A DNA stretch of 64,000 nucleotides from an uncultured Alphaproteobacteria bacterium (GTDB lineage Bacteria > Pseudomonadota > Alphaproteobacteria > Rhodobacterales > Rhodobacteraceae): the NCBI GenBank assembly GCA_902537235.1, contig CACBAO010000002.1, positions 1 through 64,000 of the forward strand, written 5' to 3'. Shown in pieces: positions 45,343-55,772 of the stretch (position 1 is its first letter; each line of letters begins with the position of its first letter). The notes under the pieces were generated by a model. It was given only the letters and a program-made list of their open reading frames with translations, ran no database searches and was not told where the DNA came from. Position numbers and translations under genes: made by a program.

Positions 45343-46218
45343 ATGTCAGAATTTTACCCACATCGATCCGCCTTATATATGCCCGGATCTAACGAGCGAG
45401 CCCTTGAAAAGGCGAAGGCGCTCTCGGCTGACCTTTTTATATTCGATATGGAGGATGCTGTATCGCCTGATAATAAGGAACGAGCAAGGGATTTGATATC
45501 AAATGTGTTATCGAATCAAAAAGCTGACTACAAGGGAAAAAAGATACTTACCAGAATAAATGCAATGGATACGGTCTGGGCGAGTATGGATTTGGAGTGT
45601 CTTCAAAATAGTGGGACCGATGGTATTCTATTCCCAAAGATTTCAGAGGTGTCTGACATGTTGTTGATCCAGAAAAGACTTGGAGAGTTAAATTTTGAAA
45701 AACCTCCTGAAATTTGGATTATGGCTGAAACTCCAAAATGTGTGTTGAACTTGGGTAAGATTTTAGAAGAATTTTCTAACGTCGGTGGGATAGTTGTGGG
45801 AACAAACGACCTCGCAAAAGAGCTCGTTCTCCCTAAACAAACTGGTCGAGCAGGGCTTTTGTATGCTTTAGGCTCAATTATATTAGTCGCAAAGGCATAC
45901 AACGTTATTACGCTGGATGGAGTCTTTAATGGGATATCAGATGAAGAGGGTTTGAGCTCTGAGGCTGAAGAAGGCAAAAATATGGGTTATGATGGTAAAA
46001 CACTTATTCATCCAAACCAAATTGCTATAACAAATGCTGTTTTTTCTCCCACTGAGAAAGATATTGATTTGGCAAATAAAATAATCAATGCGTATGAAAA
46101 AGCAAAAGAAGAAAAAAGTGGTGTAACAACTGTTGACGGAGTGCTAGTTGAGGAATTACATGTAAAGCAGTCACTTGCATTGATAAGTAAAATGAAAATG
46201 ATCCAGAGTATGAGTTGA
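45343..46218 (+). CDS. mcl1: CitE-like lyase: L-malyl-CoA/beta-methylmalyl-CoA lyase
   Basis: A 291-residue HpcH/HpaI-type TIM-barrel enzyme. HRSALYMPGSNERALEKA, the metal-binding IFDMEDAVSPDNKE, and IMAETPKCVLN with the second acidic ligand are characteristic. I start it at the ATG at 45343, which has the Shine-Dalgarno AAGAGGA (45327-45333), instead of the upstream in-frame TTG at 45316. A TATAAT lies at 45311-45316. In the ethylmalonyl-CoA pathway this enzyme splits methylmalyl-CoA into glyoxylate and propionyl-CoA and also handles malyl-CoA. The next gene, a mesaconyl-CoA hydratase-like MaoC protein, overlaps its stop and supports that role over citrate lyase. Confidence 0.85.
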   Translation: MSEFYPHRSALYMPGSNERALEKAKALSADLFIFDMEDAVSPDNKERARDLISNVLSNQKADYKGKKILTRINAMDTVWASMDLECLQNSGTDGILFPKISEVSDMLLIQKRLGELNFEKPPEIWIMAETPKCVLNLGKILEEFSNVGGIVVGTNDLAKELVLPKQTGRAGLLYALGSIILVAKAYNVITLDGVFNGISDEEGLSSEAEEGKNMGYDGKTLIHPNQIAITNAVFSPTEKDIDLANKIINAYEKAKEEKSGVTTVDGVLVEELHVKQSLALISKMKMIQSMS

Positions 46219-47267
46219 ATTTGAGTGATTCTAATTCTAATTTAGGCCGGTTTTTTGAGGACTATGCTGTTGGAGATATTATCGCCCATGCCACGCCCAG
46301 GACTCTGACAGAGGCAGATGCGTCTCTTTACATTTCAATATACCCTACAAGGTTTGCCCTTCAGTCCTCAGCAGAATTCGCACGAAATTGTGGATTAAAA
46401 GATCGTCCTTTAGATGATTTAATCGTTTTCCATACTGTCTTCGGCAAAACGGTACCAGACATATCTATTAATGCTGTGGCTAATCTTGGGTATGCAGAGG
46501 GCAAATTTTCTAACATGGTTTTTTCAGGAGAAACCTTATCAGTTACATCCGAGATCATCGGTCTTAAGCAAAACTCAAACGGGAAAACAGGGATAGTCTA
46601 TGTGAAGACAAAAGGACAAAACTCATCTGGAGAAACGATTTTAGAATACAAAAGATGGGTTATGGTAAAGAAGAGAGTTGTTGGTGTCGAAGACACGCCT
46701 TCGAATTTACCTCATCTGAAGACATCATTAAATGGAAGCGAGCTAAATATACCTGAGCAGCTTGACTTTACGAAATACGATACGATTGCAGCAGGATCAA
46801 AAAAAAGCTTTAATGATTATCAAGTAGGTGAATTGATTGATCACATAGATGGAAATACCATATGTGAAGCGGATCATCTTTTTGCAACCCGACTGTGGCA
46901 AAATAATTCTAAAGTGCATTTTGATATCAATGCTCGTGAGGATAGAAAGAGACTAATTTATGGTGGCCACATAATATCATTAGTTAGAGCATTAAGTTTT
47001 AACGGTCTGGAAAACGCACAATTGATCGTGGGGATAAATGGCGGTACCCACGCAAATCCGGTGTTTGCGGAGGATACGATATATTGCTGGTCGGAAGTTT
47101 TGGATAAGAGAGATCTAAATGTTCGGAACATAGCAGCTTTAAGACTAAAAAGTGTGGGTGCAAAAGAAAAAAACCATAATATGAAAGAAAAGAGTGATGA
47201 TGGGAAATACCTACCAACTACAGTTTTAGATTTTGATTACTGGGTATTAATTCCCAAAGAACTATAA
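46215..47267 (+). CDS. mch: Mesaconyl-CoA hydratase (MaoC-like double hot-dog dehydratase)
   Basis: A 350-residue protein with two MaoC-type hot-dog parts: an N-terminal RFFEDYAVGDIIAHATPRTLTEADASLYI and a C-terminal KSFNDYQVGELIDHIDGNTICEADHLFAT. The segment RKRLIYGGHIISLVRALSFNGLENA carries the conserved His/Gly region. It hydrates mesaconyl-CoA to beta-methylmalyl-CoA, the step before Mcl1. Translation seems to begin at a TTG (46215) overlapping the lyase stop codon (TTGA), so the two are coupled. The unusual start codon is the only uncertain point. Confidence 0.87.
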   Translation: MNLSDSNSNLGRFFEDYAVGDIIAHATPRTLTEADASLYISIYPTRFALQSSAEFARNCGLKDRPLDDLIVFHTVFGKTVPDISINAVANLGYAEGKFSNMVFSGETLSVTSEIIGLKQNSNGKTGIVYVKTKGQNSSGETILEYKRWVMVKKRVVGVEDTPSNLPHLKTSLNGSELNIPEQLDFTKYDTIAAGSKKSFNDYQVGELIDHIDGNTICEADHLFATRLWQNNSKVHFDINAREDRKRLIYGGHIISLVRALSFNGLENAQLIVGINGGTHANPVFAEDTIYCWSEVLDKRDLNVRNIAALRLKSVGAKEKNHNMKEKSDDGKYLPTTVLDFDYWVLIPKEL

Positions 47268-47280
47268 ACGGGTAGCGTAC

Positions 47281-47308
47281 TTGCACAAAAAATTTTTAGA
47301 TATATATT
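47281..47308 (+). promoter_or_regulatory. Candidate promoter of sdhCDAB
   Basis: TTGCAC (47281-47286) and TATATT (47303-47308), separated by 16 bases, lie 31 bases before the sdhC ATG in the gap after the mesaconyl-CoA hydratase gene. An AGGAT Shine-Dalgarno sits at about 47326-47330. Read-through from the upstream genes is also possible, because I see no terminator. Confidence 0.35.
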
Positions 47309-47338
47309 GAAGCCAATTGACAGTCAGGATAAAAAATC

Positions 47339-47713
47339 ATGGACAATAGACCTCTATCTCCTCACTTAACGGTGTACAAACCTCAAATAACATCGGTGTT
47401 ATCAATCTTTCATCGTATAACAGGCGCCGGTCTCGCAGTCTCAACCGTACTGGTCGTACTCTGGCTAGCATCTTTAGCTATTGGTGAAGTTACCTTTAAA
47501 GGTTTTAACAATTTTTTAAATAATCCATTTATTTTAATAGTTTTAGTTTCCTCACTATGGGCGCTTTGGTATCATTTTTGTACGGGGCTACGCCATCTTT
47601 ATTGGGACATGGGTTATGGGTACGATTTAAAGTCTGTTACTATTAGTGGGTGGGTAGCAGTGATTTGCTCATTTGTGCTTACATTTCTAACACTTTTATT
47701 TTTCATCAGTTGA
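47339..47713 (+). CDS. sdhC: Succinate dehydrogenase cytochrome b556 subunit
   Basis: A 124-residue membrane anchor with three helices. The start, RPLSPHLTVYKPQITSVLSIFHRITG, is the family signature. The heme-b ligand region is WYHFCTGLRHLYWD (His79/His86). With SdhD it binds heme and ubiquinone and anchors SdhAB at the inner membrane. sdhD begins immediately after its stop. Confidence 0.95.
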   Translation: MDNRPLSPHLTVYKPQITSVLSIFHRITGAGLAVSTVLVVLWLASLAIGEVTFKGFNNFLNNPFILIVLVSSLWALWYHFCTGLRHLYWDMGYGYDLKSVTISGWVAVICSFVLTFLTLLFFIS

Positions 47714-48043
47714 ATGTCGGACGGTATTAAACATTGGAAATATTCTAGGATTACTTCGATAGTACTTATTCCACTTACAATCTGGTTTGTTGCTTTTTTC
47801 AGTAAAAATTTCGGAATGCAGTTTGAACAAGTTGCTAGGTCATTATCTAATCCCTTTAATTCTTTCATGATGTTAACATTTATCACAGCGACAATTTTTC
47901 ATCTTCAACAGGGTTTACAAGTTATTATTGAAGACTATGTTAATAAAAGACTGTGGATTAATTTAAATATAATATTTTGTGGATCACTTTTCTTAGTGAG
48001 CACCATCAGTCTGGGGAAATTGGTATTTGTAGGTGCTTCATGA
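47714..48043 (+). CDS. sdhD: Succinate dehydrogenase membrane anchor subunit
   Basis: A 109-residue protein with three membrane helices. W(K)[17 protein letters not shown] at the start and an [14 protein letters not shown] segment with the heme-ligand His and quinone-site residues match alphaproteobacterial SdhD. Its stop overlaps the sdhA start (ATGA). Confidence 0.93.
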   Translation: MSDGIKHWKYSRITSIVLIPLTIWFVAFFSKNFGMQFEQVARSLSNPFNSFMMLTFITATIFHLQQGLQVIIEDYVNKRLWINLNIIFCGSLFLVSTISLGKLVFVGAS

Positions 48044-49848
48044 ATTCATATGAAATCAAAGACCATGTTTATGACGTAGTAGTAGTAGGTGCTGGCGGCG
48101 CAGGATTGAGAGCAACACTGGGGATGGCAGAGCAAGGACTTAAAACCGCCTGCGTTACAAAGTTGTTTCCTACCAGAAGTCATACAGTGGCTGCTCAGGG
48201 AGGAATTGCCGCATCATTATCGAATATGGGGCCTGACCATTGGCATTGGCATATGTATGACACCGTGAAAGGGTCAGATTGGCTAGGAGACAGTGATGCG
48301 ATGGAATATCTTGCAAAAGAGGCGCCAAAAGCTGTCTACGAACTAGAACATTATGGAGTCCCATTTTCCCGAACGGAAGAAGGCAAAATTTATCAGAGAC
48401 CTTTTGGCGGACACACCACAGAGTTTGGTGAGGGACCTCCTGTGCAACGAACCTGTGCAGCAGCCGATCGTACCGGGCATGCGATTCTACACACTCTTTA
48501 TGGGCAGTCATTAAAAAACAATGCTGAGTTTTTCATAGAGTATTTTGCTATCGATTTAATAATGACAGAAGATGGTGTTTGTCAGGGAATAGTAGCTTGG
48601 AATTTGGATGATGGGACTCTGCATAGATTTAATGCAAAGATGGTAGTTTTAGCAACTGGGGGATATGGTAGAGCATATTTTTCTGCAACTTCTGCGCACT
48701 CCTGCACCGGTGATGGTAATGGAATGGTTGCAAGACAAGGGTTACCTCTTCAAGACATGGAATTCGTACAATTTCATCCAACTGGTATTTATGGAGCTGG
48801 TTGTCTCATCACTGAGGGTGCAAGAGGCGAGGGAGGGTATCTCACTAATTCTGATGGAGAAAGATTTATGGAGCGATATGCTCCAACCTATAAGGACCTG
48901 GCTAGTAGGGATGTCGTATCAAGATGTATGACAATGGAAATAAGAGATGGTCGTGGAGTTGGATCAGAAAAGGATCACATCTTCTTACACCTAAACCATC
49001 TTCCTCCTGAAACATTAGCAGAAAGACTTCCTGGTATATCAGAAAGTGCCAAGGTTTTTGCTGGGGTCGATGTAAACAAAGACCCAATACCAGTTCTACC
49101 AACCGTGCACTACAATATGGGTGGTATTCCTACTAACTATTGGGGCGAAGTAATAAGTCCTGATGGAGAAGATCAGAACAAAATATTGCCGGGACTTATG
49201 GCTGTTGGTGAAGCCGGATGCGCTTCAGTACATGGAGCAAATCGGCTAGGATCGAATAGTTTGATAGATCTAGTTGTTTTTGGAAGAGCCGCTGCAATTA
49301 AGGCTGCTGAAGTCGTAGACAAGAATGAAAGCAATAGACCTTTAAATAAGAACTCTGTTGATCGAGCGATTGGGAGGTTAGATGGACTAAGATTTTCCAA
49401 AGGCAAGACATCTACAGCTGAATTGAGATTGAAAATGCAAAAAACAATGCAGTCTGACGCAGCCGTCTTCCGTTCAGACAAAACTCTATCGGATGGCTGT
49501 GAAAAAATGGCTGACATAGCAGCTGGCGTAGACTATGTAAATGTTACTGATAAGTCTATGATTTGGAACACGGATTTGATGGAGACATTGGAACTTACAA
49601 ATTTAATGCCAAATGCTCTGGCAACGATTGTTTCTGCTGAGGCCCGTAAAGAAAGTAGAGGAGCTCATGCTCAAGAAGATCATCCTGAAAGAGATGATGA
49701 AAACTGGCGCGTACACTCTCTAGCTAAGATCTCGGAAAATGGGTTCGTGAGTCTCAGTTACAGAGACGTAATTACTAAGCCCCTAAGTGATATAAAGGAC
49801 GGTGGGATAGATACGGCAAAGATAAAGCCTAAAGCAAGGGTTTATTAA
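48040..49848 (+). CDS. sdhA: Succinate dehydrogenase flavoprotein subunit
   Basis: A 602-residue flavoprotein starting at the ATG that overlaps the sdhD stop; a longer in-frame reading into sdhD is not used. FAD binding is at [13 protein letters not shown] (13-25). The His that covalently binds FAD is His48 ([10 protein letters not shown]). [21 protein letters not shown] and the catalytic Arg region [15 protein letters not shown] follow. It oxidises succinate to fumarate in complex II. Confidence 0.97.
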   Translation: MNSYEIKDHVYDVVVVGAGGAGLRATLGMAEQGLKTACVTKLFPTRSHTVAAQGGIAASLSNMGPDHWHWHMYDTVKGSDWLGDSDAMEYLAKEAPKAVYELEHYGVPFSRTEEGKIYQRPFGGHTTEFGEGPPVQRTCAAADRTGHAILHTLYGQSLKNNAEFFIEYFAIDLIMTEDGVCQGIVAWNLDDGTLHRFNAKMVVLATGGYGRAYFSATSAHSCTGDGNGMVARQGLPLQDMEFVQFHPTGIYGAGCLITEGARGEGGYLTNSDGERFMERYAPTYKDLASRDVVSRCMTMEIRDGRGVGSEKDHIFLHLNHLPPETLAERLPGISESAKVFAGVDVNKDPIPVLPTVHYNMGGIPTNYWGEVISPDGEDQNKILPGLMAVGEAGCASVHGANRLGSNSLIDLVVFGRAAAIKAAEVVDKNESNRPLNKNSVDRAIGRLDGLRFSKGKTSTAELRLKMQKTMQSDAAVFRSDKTLSDGCEKMADIAAGVDYVNVTDKSMIWNTDLMETLELTNLMPNALATIVSAEARKESRGAHAQEDHPERDDENWRVHSLAKISENGFVSLSYRDVITKPLSDIKDGGIDTAKIKPKARVY

Positions 49849-49851
49849 AAA

Positions 49852-50628
49852 ATGGTTGAATTAAGATTACCTAAAAACTCCAGGGTAACGGAGGGTATTA
49901 CATGGGAAAAGCCGTCAGAAGCAGAAAATGTGCAGGAAGTCAGAATTTATCGCTATAACCCCGAGGATGGCGAAAACCCGCGTTTGGATACCTTTTTCGT
50001 AGATCTAGATAAGTGTGGGCCGATGATATTGGATGCGCTTATAAAAATAAAAAATGAGATAGATCCAACTTTAACTTTTAGGCGTTCCTGCAGAGAAGGT
50101 ATATGTGGGTCTTGCTCAATGAATATTGGAGGCGTCAATACTCTTGCATGCCTTAAAGGAATTAAGGAATTCAAGGGGCCAATTAGTATTTATCCTTTAC
50201 CTCATCTGCCGGTAATTAAAGATTTGGTCCCGGACCTAAAGCAGTTTTACAAACAGCATGCAAGTATAAAACCTTGGTTAGAGACTTTTACAGATGAGCC
50301 AAATGAGGAATGGTTACAATCTGAGGCAGACAGAAAGGAGCTCGACGGATTATATGAGTGTGTAATGTGCGCATGCTGTTCAACATCCTGTCCTAGCTAC
50401 TGGTGGAATGGTGACAAATATTTGGGCCCAGCAGCGTTGCTACATGCATATCGATGGATTATTGACAGCAGAGATCAGGATCGAAAAAACAGGTTGGATG
50501 ACCTAAATGACTCTTTTAAACTTTACAGGTGCCACACAATAATGAACTGTGCAAAGGCATGTCCGAAGGGCTTAAACCCGGCAAAAGCTATAGCTGAGAT
50601 AAAAAAGTTACAGTTGCAGAAAAGCTGA
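49852..50628 (+). CDS. sdhB: Succinate dehydrogenase iron-sulfur subunit
   Basis: A 258-residue protein with the three complex II clusters: [2Fe-2S] at [13 protein letters not shown] plus a later Cys, [4Fe-4S] at [16 protein letters not shown], and [3Fe-4S] at [17 protein letters not shown]. It starts 3 bases after sdhA and ends 13 bases from the convergent ethylmalonyl-CoA mutase gene. Confidence 0.97.
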   Translation: MVELRLPKNSRVTEGITWEKPSEAENVQEVRIYRYNPEDGENPRLDTFFVDLDKCGPMILDALIKIKNEIDPTLTFRRSCREGICGSCSMNIGGVNTLACLKGIKEFKGPISIYPLPHLPVIKDLVPDLKQFYKQHASIKPWLETFTDEPNEEWLQSEADRKELDGLYECVMCACCSTSCPSYWWNGDKYLGPAALLHAYRWIIDSRDQDRKNRLDDLNDSFKLYRCHTIMNCAKACPKGLNPAKAIAEIKKLQLQKS

Positions 50629-50641
50629 GATAGATTGTAAA

Positions 50642-52627
50642 CTAAGCAGCGCTCTGCTCAACAAAATCTGACATGTCTGATATTATCGTATTGAGATCAT
50701 AATCTTTCGGAGTGTAGACTTTTTTCACACCCATATTTCGAATTATTTCGAAATCTTTTTCGGGTATAATGCCTCCTACTATTACTGGTATTTTTGTCAT
50801 GTTTTTTGTTTTTAATAAGTTTGTCAGATCTTCTAAAATCTCTAGATGGCTTCCTGACAGTATTGATAACCCAATAATATGAACGGACTCTTCTAAAGCA
50901 GAGTTGACTATTTGGTTTGGTGTAAGTCGGATTCCTTGATAAACAACGTCAAATCCTGCTTCCTTTGCCCTCATTGCAATCTGTTCAGCTCCATTTGAAT
51001 GTCCATCGAGACCTGGCTTTCCTATTAAGAGTTTAATATTTCTTTTAAGCTTTTTACTTACTTCTTTTACTTTCTTTTGTAGCATAGGTAGGCTTTCACT
51101 GTCTAAAGATTTTGAAACAGTCACCCCTGTTGGTGCTCTAAATTCGCCAAAAACTTCTCTCATCGTATCTGCCCATTCACCAGTAGTAACCCCTGCTTTT
51201 GCTGCTTCGATAGATGCTGTCATTATATTTATTTTTTTAATAGCGGCATCTTTTAGGTTCTCTTTAGCTTTTTCAACCAAATTATTATTTCTTTTGGATC
51301 TCCACTCTACAAGAGAAGATATTTGAATTTCCTCAATTTTTTTATCAACCACCTGCACACTATTGCCGTCTCCTGAAGAAAGACCACTTTCTTCAGAAGT
51401 CGTAAATTTATTTACTCCAACAACAATTGTTTTACCACTTTCAATTTTAGATAATCTTTCCGCATTAGATGAAACCAGAGCCCTTTTCATGTAATCTAAG
51501 GCCGCGACCGTCCCGCCCATTTTGTCAATTTTCTCTACTTTTAAATTAACCTCTTCAAGTATCTTCTTAACTTTTTGATCTATAATTGGGTTTTGGTCAA
51601 ATATATCCTCATACTCTAAAAGATCTGTTTCATAGGCTAAGACTTGTTGCATTCTCAGAGACCACTGCTGATCCCATGGTCTAGGCAGTCCCATGGCTTC
51701 ATTCCATGCAGGAAGCTGAATTGCTCTTGCTCTTGCATTTTTTGAGAGTGTTACAGCTAATAATTCGAGCAATATCCGGTAAACATTATTTTCAGGTTGT
51801 TGTTCTGTAAGTCCTAAGCTGTTCACCTGTACACCATACCTAAATAGTCTGAGCTTTTCTTCTTTCACACCATATTTGGTGAGACAGATTTTGTTCCATA
51901 ACTCCACAAAGGCGCGCATTTTACAGATTTCACCGATAAACTTTATTCCTGCATTTACAAAAAAGGATACCCTTCCAACTACGAACGGAAAATCTTTAGC
52001 GGATACTCGCAAGCGAATTTTATCCAATACTGCGGTTGCAGTCGAAATTGCGAAGGCAACCTCCTCTTCAATCGATGCGCCAGCTTCCTGTAGATGATAC
52101 GAGCATATGTTTATAGGGTTCCACTTCGGAATATTTCTGTAGCAATATTCCGTAACATCAGCGATTAAATTTAAACTTTCCTCTGGTGGGAATATGTAAG
52201 TTCCTCTACTCAAGTATTCTTTAATGATGTCATTTTGGACGGTGCCCTGCAATGCATCAACTTTAAGGTCTTGCTCCTCTGCTAAGGCTACATAGAGCGC
52301 TAATAGCCATGGTGCCGTCGCATTTATTGTCATAGAAGTATTCATTTTATCAAGAGGAATATCTTTGAAAAGTGTTCTCATGTCGCCCAGGTGATTGATT
52401 GGGACGCCAACTTTTCCAACTTCTCCTCTAGCTAGTTGGTGATCACTATCATAACCTGTCTGAGTTGGTAGATCAAAAGCGACTGAGAGGCCCGTTTGAC
52501 CTTTACTTAGATTATCTCTGAAAAGTTTGTTACTTGCTGAGGCCGAACTGTGACCCGCATAAGTTCTAAATATCCATGGCTTAGACTTCATATTATTGTT
52601 TTTTATTGAAGAAAAACATTTTTTCAA
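50642..52627 (-). CDS. ecm: Ethylmalonyl-CoA mutase (adenosylcobalamin-dependent)
   Basis: A 661-residue fused-domain mutase. The N-terminal catalytic domain begins WIFRTYAGHSSASASNKL, with GQTGLSVAFDLPTQTGYDSDH, GKVGVPINHLGDM and MNTSMTINATAPWL. The C-terminal B12 domain has the base-off motif GKPGLDGHSNGAEQIA (DxHxxG). These features fit the MeaA/Ecm branch rather than methylmalonyl-CoA mutase. It converts ethylmalonyl-CoA to methylsuccinyl-CoA. The first 12 residues (to NNN) look non-conserved, so a start at 52591 is possible. It diverges from ccr, the preceding pathway enzyme, over 140 bases. Confidence 0.92.
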   Translation of the reverse strand: MKKCFSSIKNNNMKSKPWIFRTYAGHSSASASNKLFRDNLSKGQTGLSVAFDLPTQTGYDSDHQLARGEVGKVGVPINHLGDMRTLFKDIPLDKMNTSMTINATAPWLLALYVALAEEQDLKVDALQGTVQNDIIKEYLSRGTYIFPPEESLNLIADVTEYCYRNIPKWNPINICSYHLQEAGASIEEEVAFAISTATAVLDKIRLRVSAKDFPFVVGRVSFFVNAGIKFIGEICKMRAFVELWNKICLTKYGVKEEKLRLFRYGVQVNSLGLTEQQPENNVYRILLELLAVTLSKNARARAIQLPAWNEAMGLPRPWDQQWSLRMQQVLAYETDLLEYEDIFDQNPIIDQKVKKILEEVNLKVEKIDKMGGTVAALDYMKRALVSSNAERLSKIESGKTIVVGVNKFTTSEESGLSSGDGNSVQVVDKKIEEIQISSLVEWRSKRNNNLVEKAKENLKDAAIKKINIMTASIEAAKAGVTTGEWADTMREVFGEFRAPTGVTVSKSLDSESLPMLQKKVKEVSKKLKRNIKLLIGKPGLDGHSNGAEQIAMRAKEAGFDVVYQGIRLTPNQIVNSALEESVHIIGLSILSGSHLEILEDLTNLLKTKNMTKIPVIVGGIIPEKDFEIIRNMGVKKVYTPKDYDLNTIISDMSDFVEQSAA

Positions 52628-52767
52628 GTCAAATCTTCTTTTAATAAATACTGATTAGATTTAATACTTAAATTTTTGAAAATGTAGGGATCTAGTAATT
52701 TAAGGTAAATTTGAGTTGAAATAGAACCAAGAATCATTCATATAACATCAAATAAACGGATAATGTA

Positions 52768-54030
52768 ATGTCTGAAGTAAAAGCAAAAAACATTTATGAA
52801 GTGGGTGAGATACCCCAACTAGGCCAAGTTCCAGAAAAAATGTACGCATGGACTATAAGACGAGAAAGACATGGAGTTCCAGAAAAAAGTTTTCAAATTG
52901 AGCAGGTAGATACCCCCAAGGTCGATAGTAATGAGGTGCTAGTATTTGTTATGGCTGCTGGGGTAAATTATAACGGAATTTGGGCTGGTCTAGGCGAACC
53001 TATCTCTCCTTTTGATGTCCATAAAGCCGATTATCATATCGCGGGTTCAGATGCATCTGGAATAGTTTGGGCAGTAGGCGAAAAAGTAAACCGCTGGAAG
53101 GTTGGCGATGAAGTAGTTATTCATTGCAATCAAGATGATGGAGATGATGAGCAATGTAATGGTGGCGATCCTATGTATTCTCCGAGTCAACGTATCTGGG
53201 GATATGAAACACCTGATGGATCATTTAGTCAATTCACAGCTGTACAATCGCAACAACTGATGTCACGGCCGAAGCATCTAACTTGGGAGGAAGCGGCCTG
53301 CTATACTCTAACCCTTGCCACTGCGTATAGAATGCTTTTTGGTCATGCGCCACATGAGTTAAGGCCCGGGCAAAATGTATTGGTTTGGGGGGCGTCTGGA
53401 GGGTTAGGTTCATATGCAATTCAATTAATAAACACTGCGGGCGCTAATGCAATTGGAGTTATATCCGACGAGGATAAAAGAGACTTTGTATTGGGTTTAG
53501 GCGCAAAAGGGGTGATTAATAGAAAAGATTTTAATTGTTGGGGTCAAATGCCGACTGTTAATAGCGCAGAATTCCGTGCGTGGATGGGAGAAGCCAGAAA
53601 GTTTGGAAAAGCAATTTGGGATATTCTAGGCAAAGGTGTAAATGTCGATATGGTGTTTGAGCATCCTGGTGAAAGTACGTTCCCTGTATCTGTTTTTGTA
53701 GTAAAAAAAGGGGGTATAGTTGTGATATGTGCTGGAACTACAGGCTATAATCTTACTTTTGACGCAAGGTATTTATGGATGAATCAAAAACGAGTTCAGG
53801 GTAGCCATTTTGCCAATCTTTTTCAAGCAAGTGCAGCTAATCAATTGATATTAGATAGGCGCATAGACCCTTGTATGTCAGAAGTGTTCCCTTGGCATAA
53901 GATACCACATGCGCATACCAAAATGATGGATAATCTACATAAACCAGGAAATATGGCTGTTTTGGTTGGTGCTCCGACCACAGGTTTGAGGACAATCGAG
54001 GACGCTAGGGACGCTAGCATTAGCATCTAG
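52768..54030 (+). CDS. ccr: Crotonyl-CoA carboxylase/reductase
   Basis: A 420-residue member of the MDR superfamily. MYAWTIRRERHGVPEKSFQIEQV, VMAAGVNYNGIWAGLG (the Asn that helps orient CO2), AACYTLTLATAYRMLFGHAPHELRPGQNVLVWGASGGLGSYA in pieces, and GSHFANLFQASAANQLI (with the CO2-site His) are typical of CCR. It reductively carboxylates crotonyl-CoA to ethylmalonyl-CoA with NADPH, the defining reaction of the ethylmalonyl-CoA pathway. Its gene diverges from ecm. The shared gap contains AAATCT...AGATTT half-sites 22 bases apart, too weak to call an operator. Confidence 0.95.
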   Translation: MSEVKAKNIYEVGEIPQLGQVPEKMYAWTIRRERHGVPEKSFQIEQVDTPKVDSNEVLVFVMAAGVNYNGIWAGLGEPISPFDVHKADYHIAGSDASGIVWAVGEKVNRWKVGDEVVIHCNQDDGDDEQCNGGDPMYSPSQRIWGYETPDGSFSQFTAVQSQQLMSRPKHLTWEEAACYTLTLATAYRMLFGHAPHELRPGQNVLVWGASGGLGSYAIQLINTAGANAIGVISDEDKRDFVLGLGAKGVINRKDFNCWGQMPTVNSAEFRAWMGEARKFGKAIWDILGKGVNVDMVFEHPGESTFPVSVFVVKKGGIVVICAGTTGYNLTFDARYLWMNQKRVQGSHFANLFQASAANQLILDRRIDPCMSEVFPWHKIPHAHTKMMDNLHKPGNMAVLVGAPTTGLRTIEDARDASISI

Positions 54031-54035
54031 TAAAA

Positions 54036-54785
54036 CTACCTGTACAACCAACGAAATAATTGAGCTGCAGAAAACCCCAGAAATAGAGCGATTATTACTG
54101 AAAATAATCCGTAAAAAACTGGATTATTCTTTGAATTATATGATAGAAAATCTTGGATCCCCACTTTTGAAACTTTAACGCTTTGCTCAGATTTGCTTAA
54201 TTCGACCCCTTGTTGATCAATTAATGTCATTTTGATTTTATATATACCCGGATGAATTTTTTTGGGAAGGTTCACTGTGTATGAGAACAATTTTTTATCG
54301 ATTATATTTATTTGTTCTTCGAAAGCACTCAACTTCCCAAGCTTTTTCTTTAATCTAGCAAGCTCATCGTAATATTGCTCTACAACATTGCCGTCTTTTG
54401 GTGTGGAGTTTATTTCTAGAAAGTCATAAAACAGTGATTTCAATTTCTTGTTTTCGATTTTTTTCAAAATTGGATGTTCAGGATTAGAAATACTTATTTG
54501 GTAAAAACTTGGTATATCTTGAAAATGTGCAATTTTCTTGTTAACCCATATCCCCCAGATTTGAACCTTTTTTCTTATACTGACTGATGTTGAAGGACCA
54601 ATAATTTCTATTAGTAAGGATGTACTATCATTTTCTGGTGAAATAGCCCCAAAAACTAAGATACTTGTTCCATCAAAACGCGTTGAGAGCCCGATATTAG
54701 ATTTATCGATATTAGATATGACTGAACTCAAGGAGAACGGAGACGTTGAAAATAAAAAAATTATTGCAAAAATCAGTGCTCTCAT
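54036..54785 (-). CDS. TIGR02186 family membrane-anchored protein
   Basis: A 249-residue alphaproteobacterial protein with an N-terminal signal sequence (1-20), a beta-rich periplasmic part and one C-terminal membrane helix (about 226-245). FDGTSILVFGAI, PSTSVSIRKKVQIWGIWVN and FYQISIS are recognisable family features. It regularly sits next to a TauE/SafE-type transporter, as here (ATGA overlap with the upstream gene). Its role is unknown; it is perhaps an accessory factor of that transporter. Confidence 0.85.
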   Translation of the reverse strand: MRALIFAIIFLFSTSPFSLSSVISNIDKSNIGLSTRFDGTSILVFGAISPENDSTSLLIEIIGPSTSVSIRKKVQIWGIWVNKKIAHFQDIPSFYQISISNPEHPILKKIENKKLKSLFYDFLEINSTPKDGNVVEQYYDELARLKKKLGKLSAFEEQINIIDKKLFSYTVNLPKKIHPGIYKIKMTLIDQQGVELSKSEQSVKVSKVGIQDFLSYNSKNNPVFYGLFSVIIALFLGFSAAQLFRWLYR

Positions 54786-55702
54786 AACCCACTACCATAT
54801 GTTAATGAAAATAAATCGTTGGGCGTCATCATTAAATCTAAGGCAAGCTTTAGACACACCAAAAGAACGATTATTGCCAAAAGGATTCTAATTTCTTCAG
54901 CCTTTAGTTTAACGGTAACTCTTGCTCCTAATTGTGCGCCTAAAACACCACCAACAATTAAAATCAAAGCAAGTAAAAGATCGACAGTTTTATTTTGGGT
55001 AGCATGCATGAAGGTGGTGAAGGCTGTGATGAACATTATCTGATAGAGTGAGGTGCCGATTACGACTTTGGTAGGCATGCCTAAAATGTAAATCATTGCA
55101 GGTATCAGTATGAAACCTCCGCCTACTCCCATTATTGACGCTAAAATACCTATAATGAAACCAATAATTACAGGGGGGATTGCGCTAATGTATAAGTTGG
55201 AACTTTTAAATTTGGTCTTAAATGGTAGCCCATGAATCCAATTATGTTTTTTCTTTTGCTTAAAAGTGTTTTCTGATTTTCGACTTTTTTGAATCGTAGA
55301 TAAGCTCTCTAGAAACATAAGTGTTCCTATGCTACCAAGAAATAAGATGTAGCAAAGAGAAACGAACAGCTCTATTTGCCCATAACTTTTTATTATTCTA
55401 AAAACTTCAACGCCAACGGCAGAACCAAGAAGACCACCGACAACCAGAATATTTCCCATCTTAAAATCCACCGCTCTTCTTTTTAGATGCGCTAAGACGC
55501 CAGAAAAAGAAGATGCCGCTATTTGGTTCGCTTCGGTTGCAACAGCAACGGCAGCGGGAATTCCAAGAAGTATTAAGAGTGGAGTCATAAGAAATCCCCC
55601 TCCAATTCCAAAAACACCAGATAGAAACCCTACGGCCGCGCCAAGTATAAGAAGAACAAACAAATCTACAGGCACATCAGCTATTGGTAGAAAAATCTGC
55701 AT
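54782..55702 (-). CDS. TauE/SafE family sulfite/anion exporter
   Basis: A 306-residue membrane protein with about eight helices in two repeats, each with the family's glycine-rich motif: FLSGVFGIGGGFLMTPLLILLG near the start and ILASIMGVGGGFILIPAMIYILG in the second half. The family exports sulfite, sulfoacetate or related anions. It overlaps the TIGR02186 gene by 4 bases. No sulfur-metabolism gene is adjacent, so the substrate stays open. Confidence 0.88.
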   Translation of the reverse strand: MQIFLPIADVPVDLFVLLILGAAVGFLSGVFGIGGGFLMTPLLILLGIPAAVAVATEANQIAASSFSGVLAHLKRRAVDFKMGNILVVGGLLGSAVGVEVFRIIKSYGQIELFVSLCYILFLGSIGTLMFLESLSTIQKSRKSENTFKQKKKHNWIHGLPFKTKFKSSNLYISAIPPVIIGFIIGILASIMGVGGGFILIPAMIYILGMPTKVVIGTSLYQIMFITAFTTFMHATQNKTVDLLLALILIVGGVLGAQLGARVTVKLKAEEIRILLAIIVLLVCLKLALDLMMTPNDLFSLTYGSGL

Positions 55703-55772
55703 TAGAATAACTTTTTTAGCTTATCACTTTGATGGTAGTTTTATTTAACATTTATGGTTTAAAACTTTGAGT

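Noticed and set aside
52628-52767. Operator between ecm and ccr (AAATCT...AGATTT)
   Set aside because: Half-sites are short, AT-rich and 22 bases apart; such pairs are expected by chance in this base composition.
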